From the NCBI RefSeq assembly GCF_023101765.2, contig NC_064236.1:17820993-17884992 (forward strand): 64,000 bases of DNA, written 5' to 3'. The position numbers and the translations under genes were made by a program. Source of the stretch: Spodoptera frugiperda (taxonomy: Eukaryota > Arthropoda > Insecta > Lepidoptera > Noctuidae). Under the pieces are notes generated by a model, which saw only the letters and a list, made by a program, of their open reading frames with translations, did not search any database and was not told the DNA's origin. Shown piece by piece: positions 32,891 through 45,122 of this stretch (positions are counted from its first letter, which is position 1; each line of letters begins with the position of its first letter).

Positions 32891-33340
32891 ACATAGACTC
32901 GTACCACCCCCCCGTTGAATTCGACCTACCGTGTAACATTCACGAGGACACTTTACCCCCTAACCAGGAGCCACAATTTAAGTTTTTTAAAGCTGATTAT
33001 ATTAAAATTATTAAGGAATTAAGTGACATATCATGGCAAGAGTTGTTTTTTGATTGTTGCAGTGTTGACATAATGGTGGATTCATTTTACAAAGTTATTC
33101 ATGATCTTATTGAGAAATATGTACCTAAGACTAAGCCTAAAACTTCCAAATATCCAGTTTGGTTTAGCAAAGATCTTGTTCGCCTGCTACATAAAAAAAA
33201 TAAGTACTATACCCTTTATTCTAAATATAAAAACCCTTTAGATCAAATTTCATATCGTTTGCTCAAAGACAGAGTTTCAAAATTAATGCATAATAATCTC
33301 AAACAATATACTGGGTGTAAGGGAAACGCCCCCGAAAACA
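32885..33340 (+). pseudogene. Jockey-like LINE ORF2 fragment (endonuclease-RT linker)
   Basis: The open frame 32827-33363 contains 'FKADYIKIIKELSDISWQEL', 'IEKYVPKTKPKTSKYPVWFS' and 'YSKYKNPLDQISYRLLKDRV', the segment that precedes the RT in Jockey/CR1-type ORF2. The RT itself is absent. Confidence 0.8.
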
Positions 33341-33739
33341 AAAACAGGCGATATTGCTGGTGATTACTGATACGAAGGCACCAAAAAAAAAAACGCGAAA
33401 AGAAAAACTATTTTTTACACTTTTTTTTCTGTTTTTTTTTTTAGGTCACTAACCTTTAATAGATACAAAGAAATAGAATCGCAATAAAAAAAACCATATT
33501 CAGTAATTATTTTTCGAAACGCAATGTAAATTAATTCAATGCGAACCCACAGGTCAACTAACTCGACCGCGCTATCCTTTGTAGCACGTAGTAGCACAGG
33601 TAGTAGGCACAGCGGTACCGGCTACAGCGAAGCAAGGTGTACACCTCAGCGTACTTTATAAATCCAAGAAACCTTTGTGTAATAATATATCATCCAATTA
33701 TTTTCTGTAGTATGCAATAAGGATAAACGACACTGCAAT
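33341..33739. other. AT-rich, no feature
   Basis: Poly-A and poly-T runs at 33383-33393 and 33421-33443; nothing coding. Confidence 0.4.
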
Positions 33740-33750
33740 ATACCTTTATA

Positions 33751-34370
33751 CTTTGCGAGGACCGCCCGGAGGACACGGTAGAACATACGGTGGTGGTGTG
33801 CCCTGCGTGGGCTGAGCACCGCCAAATCCTCAGGGATGTGGTCGGCCACGGCGACCTCTCGCGCCCGGCACTGGTTCAGGCCATGGTGCGGAGCGAGAGG
33901 GACTGGGATGCCGTCTCCTCTTTCTGCGAAGCAGTCATGCTAGCTAAGGAGGAGGCGGGGCACGTGAGAAAACAAACCTCCTCACTCCCCAGCCGTCGCC
34001 AGAGACACTCCGGGCGTCGGGGACCGCGGGACGATCTCCGGCCACCGTAAGTGCGGGCCTGTGGACGGCGAGCAAAGATAGCTCACCGCCCGAACAGAAC
34101 CAGAACGGAACGCGATGCGCCGCACGCACGGGGCGTGCGGCGCATCGCGTCCCCGCGCGCCTCAAAAAGCCATCAGACCACCACAGATGGGGCCCAGTAG
34201 GGCTGATGCCTGATCCGGAGCTGCGGACTACCTAGCGGGTTTACCGGGGCTCCGGCTCGAAAAGCAGGAGAAGGAACGGGGTGGTTTTTAGTCAGTAAGA
34301 GTCTGACACTCCCTCTCGCCTCGCCCAAGGTGGGGGAAGCCATAGGACGATTTTCCCCCTCAAAAAAAAA
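33751..34370 (+). mobile_element. 5'-truncated R1-clade LINE with 11-bp TSD
   Basis: ATACCTTTATA is duplicated at 33740-33750 and 34371-34381. The copy contains the end of ORF2 ('VVCPAWAEHRQILRDVVGHG'), the 3'UTR and an A-run at 34362-34371. Seven bases (ctttgcg) after the left TSD are not from the LINE consensus and look like filler added at 5' joining. Internally 'ggaacgcgatgcgccgcacgcac' and 'gtgcggcgcatcgcgt' form an extra palindrome near 34107-34150. Confidence 0.9.
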
Positions 34371-34579
34371 ATACCTTTATATGTACTTATAAGACTTTAT
34401 CTTATAGGTTAGGGCTTTAAATAAACTCGTGTGTTGCTTCTGAAAATAAAGTTTTATTTTTTTAATCACTTAACAAAGAAAACATCTTATTTTATATACT
34501 ATAGTAAAATCCTCACCTGAAAATAAAGAAACGACATTCAAAGTTTATTTTTCCATCAATACAAATATTGTACCAAATT

Positions 34580-34815
34580 ATTGTACCAAATACTTGGTAT
34601 CGCATGTTTCTTGATTTTAAATCATACAAACATGTCACAACACTACAGGGGTCACTCGCTAATATTACGAAATATTTCTTCTGTCAATCTGATCGCCTAG
34701 TACCTGTCTACCTAATTTTGAATCACGCGGCGGCGCGATTTGAAAAATTCATAACTTGGTACCATGAAAACATGAGTTTAAAAAACCCTTCCCGTATCGT
34801 TTGTTATGTTATCTA
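34580..34815 (+). repeat. MITE-family copy (left part), cut by a mariner-like insert
   Basis: 'accaaatacttggtatcgcat...cccttcccgtatcgtttgttatgtta' matches the reverse complement of 44385-44630. The remaining end of the same copy is at 35593-35645 and finishes 'tgttacacgttgta'. Confidence 0.85.
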
Positions 34816-35592
34816 TACCTTATGCGCTGTAACAAGGTGCGGCTGACAGATTCAGTAACGTTTCGTATCACTCTTGAAAGTTGCTGCGATTTAAAAATTA
34901 TGCCTTAATATTTTAGCTGTATCACATTCGTATTATGTTCAATCATTCGGAAGCGTAGTTAATTAAATTAAAACCAACCGGAATGTTCTGGTATTTAATT
35001 AAAATCTAATGAAATGAAAAATAAAGTAAAGTGTTATGCGTATAACGTAAAGCCATAGTCGTGTTTAGTAATGGGATGTACGGCTACGATGGATAGGTAG
35101 TCGATGTTTTTTTAGAATAAAAAACGAAAATCGTGCGTCGTTCAATTATCATTCTTAAAAAACCTTTAATTATGTGGGTAAATCTACTGTAGACGCGGCT
35201 CTCTCTTCCCAAACCACAGTGACATTATCTGAGCAGAAATATGTAGTGGGGGTTTTTCTAGACATTTCCGGCGCCATTGATAATGCGTGGTGGTACTTAA
35301 TCTAACATATACAAACTAATATACCCTTGTTTTCTTCACGGTTCTGTAAAACTGAAACTCTGAAACACCTCAGGGCTCGGTCATAAAATATTTATTTTGA
35401 CAAGTATATACACGTAGTTAGACTGCACAACTAAATAACACACACAATTAATAAAAAAATTAAAGAGAATTAAATGTATGCTGCGAGTATCGATGGCGAT
35501 AAAAAAAGATTTTTCTATTGTCCATCCCTAAAGAGAGACGTCAACGTCATACTGGCATCTGTCAGCCGCACCTTGTTACAGCGCACAAGGTA
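34816..35592. mobile_element. 777-bp mariner-like TIR element, TSD TA
   Basis: TIRs TACCTTATGCGCTGTAACAA (34816) and the mirror ending AAGGTA at 35592 extend through 'ggtgcggctgacag'. TA flanks it at 34814-34815 and 35593-35594. Removing it rejoins 'gttatcta' with 'gaagccgtgcaattgata', as in the uninterrupted relative at 44385. It carries an R1-type RT scrap. Confidence 0.88.
35160..35395 (+). pseudogene. R1-clade reverse transcriptase scrap
   Basis: 'LSEQKYVVGVFLDISGAIDN' is RT motif A as found in R1-clade LINEs, and near 35368 'TPQGSV' matches motif B. The region between is deleted and other frames are closed. Confidence 0.7.
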
Positions 35593-35645
35593 TAGAAGCC
35601 GTGCAATTGATAGGTATACGGTACCCCCTTTTTGTTACACGTTGT

Positions 35646-36112
35646 ATATGTTCGTTATAGAAACAAAAACCACTCGACAGATTTCAATGAAACTTGGTAC
35701 AATTGTTCTTTATACTCCTGGGCAGGTTATAGTATACTTTTCATCACGCTACGATCAATAGGAGCAGAGCAGTGAAAGGAAATGTTGGGAAAACAGGAGA
35801 ACGGGTCAATTCTGTACATTGATATAATAAATATTGGAAAAATAAATATCTGGGGGTGTTACTGGATCGAAACCGATTTTTTTTTTGTCTGTCTGTATGT
35901 TCAGGCTTCACGTAAAAAAAAACCGTTCGATTTTGATGAAACTTGGTATAATTATACCTTATTATCCTGGGCATAAAATAGGATACTTTTTATCCTGGAA
36001 AAATACGTAAAAAAAAACTTAATGTCATTGTCAAAGTTACTCAAAATGGAGAAATAAAACATCCACGCGAAGATCGACATCCGCGCGGTCGGAGTCGCGG
36101 GCGGAAGCTAGT
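35646..36112 (+). repeat. Dispersed lepidopteran repeat, two diverged units
   Basis: Both 35675-35765 and 35930-36000 contain 'atgaaacttggta(c/t)aatt' and 'cctgggca'. The second unit matches 21208-21445. The 3' end reads 'ggagtcgcgggcggaagctagt' followed by (AATA)n at 36113-36132. Confidence 0.75.
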
Positions 36113-36132
36113 AATAAATAAATAAATAAATA

Positions 36133-38260
36133 TTTACAGACATAAATACCTAGACCGCATAGTAGTTAAGCTATTTCTTTGAAAAAATTCCGCTGCTTAC
36201 AATCCCAGCATCCTACGTCAGTGGTATTTAGGAATTCAAAGTATGGAAGCCAAGATTCTTTAGTGATGTCTTGTAGCTCAGCATGCTCTAGGATTTTTCC
36301 CCGTATCGTGGATGCACTGGGCAAATATTTTACAGACAGAAAATGGAGTGCAAACAATTTTTGCGTAGCACTTGCAATGCGCCCCGCGGTTTCACCTGCG
36401 GAAATCCTGATATTTAAGGAATAAAATCTATGAAGAATTAAAGAAATAGGTACCTACTACCTTAAATTACACAAAGATTTAACGCCCGCGGGGTGCAGCT
36501 AGTGTTGGATAATTTAATTGTTTCATCGGGTGTAGTTTATTACACGGACCTTGTGGAGTCTAGAACAAATTTCCGTGCGTTTAGGCGTTTTTACCATACC
36601 TGTTACCTATACTGGAAGCAAGTACCTATAACAGCTCACACATAGTCCTACGTGTTACACTACGTAGTTTTAAGTAAAATTTCCGTTGTGCTTGGCGACT
36701 GGGATTCTGCCAGTTGTGCAGTCTCTTTTGTGCCTTTAGGCTTAAGTCATTCTGTCTCCTGCATTAAATTCACCGAGGGAAGTGGAAACTATCGTTTTCT
36801 TTTTCTTCTCCGCTAATAATATTATCATCTGATTAATTTCGTTTCGGGATCCAAGACAGTCATTCATATCCCTGGGACTGGTCCCGGACTTCAATGTTCC
36901 GGTGTTTTCATGGTTGTATCTACTGTAGATTCTGGTGCACAGGAGTTGCAGCGGTGTGGGAGGTTGTGGCGGGCTTATGCACACCCGCACATCCGCACTT
37001 CAGCTACTCTCAATCAACATCGCGACGCGATGCGGCGATGCGCTTAGTTATTTTTAAGTTAACACAATGTAAAGTTATTGAACTACTGATAAATAAAAAG
37101 TAAGTTATTTAGATAAGTACAAATACCATGGTATGAATATCGGCATCTTATTTTCGTTGCCGTTGTAAATGGTTTGTTAAACTATAAAAGTTTTTATATT
37201 GGCGCAACTATAATACTTAGAACTAGATAATATTGTGGTCTGTACATAATTTTGCTCCATCATCAATAGTTATTGCAGCGCACGCGATATTAGGATATAG
37301 CTGTATTTCAATAATGATTTTTATCGACGATGGTTTATGTTATTGAAGTTTTCACAAGGAAAAGAATGCCTATTTTTTTTTCAAAATAAAATACAGCCTA
37401 TGTTATTTTGGACTGATGTAAGTACCTACATTCATAATGGTGAAATCATTTTTATTAAAATCGGTCCAGTAGTTAGCCTATTCATTACAAACAAACAAAA
37501 AAATATTACTTCTTTATAATATTAGTTTAGATTTAGATAGATTTAAATTTAGACAAGTTTAGATTTAGATATCCAGCGGCAATACTGTATTAATAAAAAT
37601 GAAAAAGTTAGTATAGAAAAAGTTTGTGTCCCATTTTGAATGGAGCGGGGAAAGTTAACTGTTGTATTTCGTTTTTTATCCTGGTTTGGTTGAAGACGTT
37701 ATATTAAAGGTTGGGAAAAGGTGTCACACCACCTGTTGCTTTCTAAAAGGCCCACTCCCCCGTATTACTTTTGGGCTGGTCTTATTGTTCGTGTGTTTAC
37801 GTAAGTGGCCGAAGAAACCCGAACACTTTGTCTATACATTTTTCTTTGCATTATTGACACGTAATAGAGTTACTATGTAACTCACTTGCAAAAATTAATA
37901 TCATAATACGCAAGTGAAAAATAAATGTGTTAGTAACCATGGGTATGAAGAGAAGCTGTATAAAAAACTAATATTATTCTTAAGATACCATCTTTACAAG
38001 AATAAAAAAAAATACACAAAGAATATATGACAACTATAATCGAATATTTAAAAAATGCATACATTTAAAGACAGATATGCAGATGCAGATATAGCTCACA
38101 CTACATCAATAGGACAAATAAAGCACAGTATCAACATTGAGACCTTTTTAACGTTATGTGATATTCTTAAAAAAAAACAATTTCTTTTTAGGAAAGGTAG
38201 TTCTAATTTTTGGCATATATTACATTGACAAAATGAAACTGACTGACATGAACTGAAATC
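36133..38260. other. Mostly single-copy-looking AT-rich DNA
   Basis: ORFs of 60-82 codons (for example 36166-36357 minus and 36742-36990 minus) show no motif. Near 37385-37520 is a repeat end, 'aaaatcggtccagtagtt' to 'ttctttataatattagt'. Nothing else supported. Confidence 0.4.
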
Positions 38261-38263
38261 ATC

Positions 38264-38840
38264 CAGGCTTTGGATAATGCTATCGAATGGTTCGTATAAA
38301 ATAATTTAAAAATAAATAGGTATGACTAAAACTAATATCATACAATGTCAGACATATAATTCCAAGATAGATAAACTTGACATTATTGATTAGGTAATGA
38401 TTCTCATTTAACAACTAGCGATAATAGTATATTTTTGGGTATAACGATCATCAAATATTGCAACTGGAAATCACATAAATAAATTTCTTACAAAAATAGT
38501 TCGTTTTACCTAATTATGTTTTAAAAAGAATTAGACAAACTGTAAATTGTGTTGCTGCAATGCTCGCTTACCGTGGTTATGTATCTTCCTAACTTAGATA
38601 ATAATTATGGTATTATAGTATGGGGTAACTCAGTAGACTTTGACTGTGTTTAAAGCTGAAAAAATGTATTCGCACCATTTCTGGAGCTTGCTTTTAGACA
38701 GTTCTGTTGTATGCCAGTGTTTCAAAATCTTAAAAATCTACCTATGTTATGCTTATAAATGTTTTAAATAATTATGTATTTGTTGTTTCTGAAAAAAAGG
38801 AATATTTATAAGATAAATCAAATTAAGAAAATGTAATTTA
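38264..38840 (+). pseudogene. Jockey/CR1-like LINE RT C-terminus, heavily decayed
   Basis: Mixed frames give 'DNAIEWFV..NNLKIN', 'TSDNSIFLGITI', 'NNYGIIVWGNSVD', 'SGACFLDS' and 'MPVFQNLKI', in the right order for the RT thumb and C-terminal region. Many stops and frameshifts make this an old copy. Confidence 0.75.
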
Positions 38841-39035
38841 CAATGTAGAATAATTAACATCACTGAAATTTTGCACGCCATTTTATGGCAGGATACGCTG
38901 GGAAAAAGGCGATACAGAAGCGAACAGATACATGTTCTTGCAAAAAAATATTTTTGATTGATTGATGTATATCATATATTATTTCAATTCATTTATCACT
39001 TACAGCAATTTTACTTAAACATATTCCTGCTAGGG

Positions 39036-39682
39036 GGAGAGGGGGGAAAATCATCCAATGACTTCTCCCGCCTTGGGTGAAGCGGGAGGGAGTGTCAGAC
39101 TCTTCCTGACTTAAAACCACATCGTTCCTTCTCCTGCTTTGAACCGGAGCCCCGGTAACCTTTAACGTTGTCCGCAGCTCCGGATCGGGCATCAGCCCTA
39201 CTGGGCCCCATCTGTGGTGGTCTGGCTCTTTGAGGCGCACTTACGGTGGCCGGAGATTGTCACGCGATCCCCGACGCCCGGAGTATCTTCTGCGGCGGCT
39301 GGGGCGTGAGGAGGATCGTTCCCTCACGCGCTCCGCCTCCTCCTTAGCTAGCATGATTGCTTCGGAGAAGGAAGAGACGGCGTCCCATTCCCCCTCGCTC
39401 CGCACCATGGCCTGAACCAGAACCGGACGCGAGAGGTCACCGTCGCCAGGGAGGACACGGCGGTGCTCAGCCCATGCAGGGCACACCGCTACTATATGCT
39501 CCACCGTGTCCTCCGGGTGGTCCACGCAATGCCGACACCCAGGTGTTTCCTCCCGCCGAATCCGAAACAGGTACCTACCGAAACTTCCTTGTCCAGTAAG
39601 CACCTGCGTCAGGCGGTAGGTGAGGACGCCGTGACGCCTCTCTAACCATTCCTCAAAGAGGGGACTTACCGCTGCTAAAACA
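39036..39682 (-). mobile_element. R1-clade LINE 3' fragment
   Basis: The minus strand carries 'LTGQGSFGRYLFRIRREETPG', 'DHPEDTVEHIVAVCPAWAEH' (frame 39241-39603) and the 3'UTR down to about 39036. The poly-A tail and TSD are not visible, and the 3'UTR differs slightly from the other copies. Confidence 0.88.
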
Positions 39683-39869
39683 GAGGTTATCTATTTAACA
39701 TATCAGTTAGTTATTATAATCCTGTTGATGACCTGTTTGTTTTAGATTCCTTGGAAAAGTAAAAAATTAAAATGTACTTTCAATTAACATTCGTCAATTA
39801 ATCATATCAGGTTTAATTAACAATAACAAGTAGACAACGTTACTAAATAAAAGTTAGGAGTTGACATTA

Positions 39870-40060
39870 GTTAGGTGGACAGATCAAATTATCAGACTAG
39901 CGAGCCACCATGTATGGTGTCTCGCTAGTCTGTCAGTCAGGCCAGTTACAACAGGCGAGTTGTCGTTCGGCGTTGAAATCTCCTGAGCCCTTTGTTCTGT
40001 TGTTGTATCTCTTTGTTTAGTGTTGGACATATTTTAGCTGATGATGATGACTATGATGAT
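39870..40060 (+). repeat. RTE LINE 3' tail with internal palindrome
   Basis: 'ttaggtggacagatcaaatt' and 'tttagtgttggacatattttagctgatgatgatga' resemble the RTE end at 25139-25182. An imperfect palindrome (agactagcgagccaccat/atggtgtctcgctagtct) spans 39894-39931. Confidence 0.6.
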
Positions 40061-41440
40061 GTTGGCTTTTGACAAGTTACTGTACTGTTACCACAGCAAA
40101 ATGTCACACTCCTAATGTGAGCTGAGTAATTTTTCACTACGTGCAACCAAGGGTTACGTATGATTCTGACAAAGTTTTTATTAACGTTTCGTTCCTAATA
40201 CCTAAACTAACTATGACGTAAACAAATACCATCTAAAACTCAGATATTACCTTGACAAAAATAACATGGAAACAACACGGTATAATAAATTCAATCGTAT
40301 CGATCCGGCTGTCCTCGAAATAGCGGCCTTGCGAAAACAATTGAATTTGACATTTCGTGTTTGGACCTCGTCCGAAGTTGGGGAAAAATAGGATTGAAGT
40401 AGTTCACACTGAATATCAGTAGTACGATATGTACTCATACATCATAAGTTTATTGGGGGAAGATGGAAATCGTGGTCATAGATGTCAAGTGACTTAGTCT
40501 TTTGGGCAGTAGAGCCATAAATTCCTCCTCTACCTTTTCCTTAAAAAGAAAACGTGACTCATCCTGTTTCTTTACACTTACTGGCAGTACGTCTTTTCAA
40601 CCGATCAAATGTTTGAAGAAAAAATAAATGTTATTAAAAAATAAATGTAATTTTTTAAACAACACCACAATGTAGTAACTTTGCTTTAGGATTGATTAAC
40701 ACTTTAAACGCCACGGGGGTCACCGGTGACCGACGTTAGCGGAGGATTTGCCTTCAACAGTTTTCTATAACCAGTCAAAGACCTAATTAATTAGAACGTG
40801 GATATTTACGATAAATCGGGACCGAACAGTACGGCATTGTTCGGAAGTCGAAGCCCGTAAGTCGCAAATATGACCATACAGGCGATACATTGGATTCAGT
40901 TTTGGGAACATAATAGGCGATAATTTAGTTTCGTACAGCGCTTAACAGCGTGTTTGAAATTGCGGCGGATGGATAGTCTGACCACGTCCATAACTAATAA
41001 CGTTAGCCGTAATTTTAAAGAAACCAAAATGATCCATTTTGTGCTGGGAGATGTTCCCACTTTAGTCAATTAAGGCAGCGGGAACACTAAGTTTTGGGGA
41101 CTCCTTCAAGAAATTACAAAGAATAATATAAAAGGGTGTTTATAAATAAATCTTGTAGGTAGTATTTCGTCCTCCTAAACCTCAAATCACGCTGATTACC
41201 TTTCGCTGATTGCATACAAATATCAGCTTGTTGTAATTCAGTAAGCCGCCATAATAGCATGATTTTATCACATGAATACGATATACGTATATACGTCAGC
41301 AGTTTATTCCTTCTAGTTTGGGATAGTTTCCGTTCAAGCTATAACTACCCTGTAAATTGTGCTTAAAACATACAAAAAATATTTTACAAACTTTGGGATT
41401 ATGCAGCATCCTGATTATCCCACCTTCCCTTATTTGTATA
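40061..41440. other. No recognisable feature
   Basis: Moderately AT-rich, no ORF above 65 codons, no repeat identified. Confidence 0.4.
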
Positions 41441-41459
41441 CTCAGATTTTTTTACCTAT

Positions 41460-41720
41460 GGAACACATAAACGATCAGACGTATCACCTGATGGTAAGCA
41501 ATCGCCTCCGCCCGCGTTGCCGGCCTTTTGGGGTTTAGGAATTTAAGGGTTGTTGCGGAATCGGATTGGGAAGATTGGGAAGGGGCGAATTGGGACTTCG
41601 GTAACCTCACTCACAAAACAGAACACAACGCAAATATTGTTTCACGTCGGTTTTCGGGGAGGCCGTGGTATCACTCCGGTCCGGCCCATTCATGCCGAAG
41701 CATGGCTCTTCCACACTTAA
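41460..41720 (+). repeat. Dispersed SINE/LINE-tail repeat
   Basis: 'cacctgatggtaagcaatcgcctccgcc' type sequence followed by 'gtggtatcactccggtc' and 'catgccgaagcatggctct'. The second half is repeated at 47597-47646. Familiar from lepidopteran genomes; class uncertain. Confidence 0.65.
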
Positions 41721-42099
41721 TATCAGATAGCCCGCGCAGGACAGTTCGGGAACTAGGTAATCGAGATGGAATATTCAGTGATTAACATCACTCAATATTC
41801 CGATAATAGCTGACCTAGTTTACGTATCAACATATAACTATAAAAACTGTAACCTAAAAATATTACTCGTATACTCTAAACCCTTAGGAGGAGATTGTCA
41901 TCATTGCACATTGGGCTTGAGAAAATCGGAGACACGCTGTTGCTACATCATATTATGTCTTCGAGATTTCATTGTATTGTTTTTAGTTTTCAGAAATCAA
42001 ACTCGGTTTTCGGTCATGTTTGAGTAATGAATTGTCCTAGAAGAACCTGTTGTATGCAAAGTACATACATACTATACATGGTTTAGTTTATCATAGAAC

Positions 42100-42939
42100 T
42101 AGCTTTTGCCCGCGACTTCGTCCGCGTGGTTGTGTTAGTGGTTGGTGTTCAAAATGCTGCCGTATGTCATGTAAAATCTGAATTACTTGAGAAAATGTTA
42201 CTGTTGGCATTTTTAAAGATAATATGTATTCCATAGAGACAACGACCGCCGATTCATAATTTTATAATCATAATGAAACGGAGCCAATCATATATCCTAT
42301 ACTTAGCCTATCAATAAAAAAAAACATGGTTTCGTTGTTATATTCCATAAAAAAACATTCGTGTAAGCGTAACCTCAAGACAAACAGGGTTACTTTCGCA
42401 TTAATAATATTAGTATGGTAGTAGGGATATTGGCGATTAAAATAAGTAGGTACCTAGGTACGAATCAAACGCGAGTGAAGCCACAGGCAACAGTATTAAC
42501 AAAAATGACGAATTTTTAAGCAAACACTAATCTCCTCTATCAACCATTCTACGCCTTCAATTAACAATGTATTTTTTTATTCTAACCTATGTTCTTTCGT
42601 TTATCATAAAGTGTCTAAATACAAAGTTTCACTGTTACAGCTTTAAAAATGATGAATTTCCATATGAATATGCATCCCCCTTTTCACCCATTCTCCCCTA
42701 TATTTTGCAATAAAAAGTAGCCTATGTTCTTTCGTTTCTCATAAAGTGTCTAAATACAAAGTTTCTCACTGTAACAACAGTGTATAAATTACGAATTTCC
42801 ATATGAACATTCCCCCCCCCCCTTTTACCCATTCTCCCCCATTTTTTGCAATAAAACGTAGCCTATGTTATTCCTCAGGGTCTATTCTATCTCGATACCA
42901 ATTTCATCAAAATCGGTTCACTGGTTTACTTTCACATTT
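42100..42939 (+). repeat. Lepidopteran non-autonomous repeat with internal 137-bp duplication
   Basis: It begins 'agcttttgcccgcgacttcgt' and ends 'catcaaaatcggttcactgg...ttcacattt'. Its last part ('ataatattagtaaggat') is found after 46581, so the DNA transposon at 42940 interrupts it. Two adjacent units at 42585-42720 and 42722-42860 both read 'cctatgttctttcgttt(a/c)tcataaagtgtctaaatac' and onwards. Confidence 0.8.
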
Positions 42940-43552
42940 CGACGGCCCCTACGTAAACTATCGAAACTACAAAAAAGCCATTTTCATTTTATTGCACTAA
43001 TAGTATGTGGAGATAAAGATCTATTATTATATATATAAATTATGTTCCAATTGTATACCTACAACTATTTTTCAATCGAACAGAATCGTAACTGCATAAA
43101 ATGAACACATTAAAACATCGAACCTGCCGTTTTCGATGATATACGCGGTCAGCGCTGCGCGAGCGAGTCACGAAACTGCCTGTTTCGTCAGTGTTCCTCG
43201 AAATGTGAGTGAGGACGCACGTGTATTTTGAGATTAGGATTACGTTAGTGTTTTTTTTTACTTTTAATTCAAAATGAATAGGAGAGGTATACACATGGTA
43301 AATATAATATACTATCGAAAGTGGTAGATTCGATACTGTTCTAGTACAAAGAGCAAATTTGTACTGTCGAATCTACCACATTCGATAGTATTCCTTGGTA
43401 TTTGTACTGAGCAATTTATCGAAAGTGACACATTCGATACTTTTCTCTGCTATGAACACATCGAATGTACCACTTTCGATACTTTACTACGGCAAAGTAA
43501 TAGATTGTCCTACAATTTCGATAGATATAATATGTTTGTCTTGGATTTTCAG

Positions 43553-43727
43553 CATCTCCTGTGCGATGTCAATTCACCGACGAAGAGTGGAAATATTTAA
43601 ATGATATTTACAAAGAAACTGATGCGGTTGACGGGGATTTTCTGTATAACGATTATGAAATCGTTCCATCTCCTAAATCTGTCCAAGATTTTTATTGTCC
43701 AACAAACCAAACCCTTTTTTTACATTT
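43553..43727 (+). pseudogene. Exon-like fragment inside the ATTT transposon
   Basis: After a 3' splice-site-like 'cttggattttcag', an open frame reads 'RCQFTDEEWKYLNDIYKETD' and 'DFLYNDYEIVPSPKSVQDFY', ending where the LINE 3' end begins. It may be a remnant of the element's own transposase gene. No family recognised. Confidence 0.5.
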
Positions 43728-44333
43728 GATGGGTAGACGTTTGGCCGCTATCTCACCTGATGGTAAGTGATGATGCGGCCTACGGTGGAGCACGTCTGCC
43801 CATAAGCAACCTATTCACTCGGGCCTTGAAGACACCCAGGTTATACCCATCAGGAAACACAGACTCCGGCAAGGAGTTCCACTCCCTAGCAGTTCGCACA
43901 AGGAAGCTTGAAGCGAAGCGCTTCGTGCGAGTGGGTGGGATATCTACCATGAAGCGGTGACGCCTCGCCGATTGTTTTGTGGTTCGATGATGAAAAGGAC
44001 TAGGGGGAATCAAGTTGTGCAATTCCCCCGCACACTCTCCGAAATGTATCCGGTAATAAACGGAAAGGCTTGCAACCTTACGCCTGTGTTCGAGGCTTTG
44101 AAGCCGGGCCTCCACAAGCGCATCATCGTTGATGAGCTTCTTGGCACGCCTTTCGATTTGTTCTGGCGAATCGAGCTGGTATTTAGCCAAGCCGTCCCAA
44201 AGGTGAGAACAGTACTCCATACATGACCGAACCTGCGCTTGGTACAGGCTCAGTAGCTGTTCCGATGTGAAATACCGTCTCACCCTCCAGAGGATGCCCA
44301 ACTTCCTACCAGCCAGATGCGCCTTCGACTTTA

Positions 44334-44726
44334 TACAACGTGTAACAAAAAGGGGGTATACATATCAATTGCACGGTTTCTAGATAACATAACAAACGAT
44401 ACGGGAAGGGTTTTTTAAACTCATGTTTTCATGGTACCATGTTATGAATTTTTTCCAATCGCGCCGACGCGCGAATCAAAATAAGTTGGACAGGTACTGA
44501 TCAGATTGACAGAAAAAATGTTTCGTAATATTGAGTGCGAGTGCGAGTGATCCCTGCAGGGTTGTGACACGTTTGTATGATTTGAAATCAAGAACTATGC
44601 GATACCAAGTATTTGGTACTAAATTTTTTTAAACATATTTTTTTCTGAAACTTTGTCTAGAGATTCTATTCAACCTGTATTCATCAGGGATTCTTGATGT
44701 ATATGGGTATTTTGTTACACCTTGTA
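44334..44726. mobile_element. 393-bp MITE, TSD TA
   Basis: The TIR TACAACGTGTAACAAAA (44334) is inverted at 44710-44726 (TTTTGTTACACCTTGTA), with TA at 44332-44333 and 44727-44728. Inverted relative of 34580-34815 plus 35593-35645. Confidence 0.85.
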
Positions 44727-44955
44727 TACGAGCCGAAGTTTAGGGTAGGCGATAGAGTTACGCCCAGAAGCTCAAGATGATCCGATATTGGAACGGATAC
44801 ATCTCGGAAAGTAGGAGTCAGCGGAAATTGGCTCCGTTTGGCAGAGAATAGACACGCCTGGGTTTTGGTAGCATTGAACTTGACCAAGTTGGCGTCACCC
44901 CAATCGGAGACCGCCTTCAAGGAGGAGTTCAACCATTCGACCATGGATTCTCTTA

Positions 44956-45122
44956 AGCCGGGTCCAGACGAGTGTAACGTGTAATGTAATCCACCGTGTA
45001 ATGTAACACGAATTCTTCAGCGCGAGTGTTACATGTAATGCTCGTACTGCCGTCCACACGTAGAATTCGTGTTACATTACACGGTGGATTACATTACACG
45101 TTACACTCGTCTGGACCCGGCT
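44956..45122. mobile_element. 167-bp palindromic MITE, about 62-bp near-perfect TIR
   Basis: The arms start AGCCGGGTCCAGACGAGTGT and run through 'cacgaattct'. The two arms look identical over about 60 bp, so it is recent. It is inserted just after the YADD block of the LINE. I could not find a convincing TSD. Confidence 0.9.

Noticed and set aside
36166..36424. Paired ORFs on both strands (63 and 81 codons)
   Set aside because: No motif, no splice or promoter signals; chance frames.
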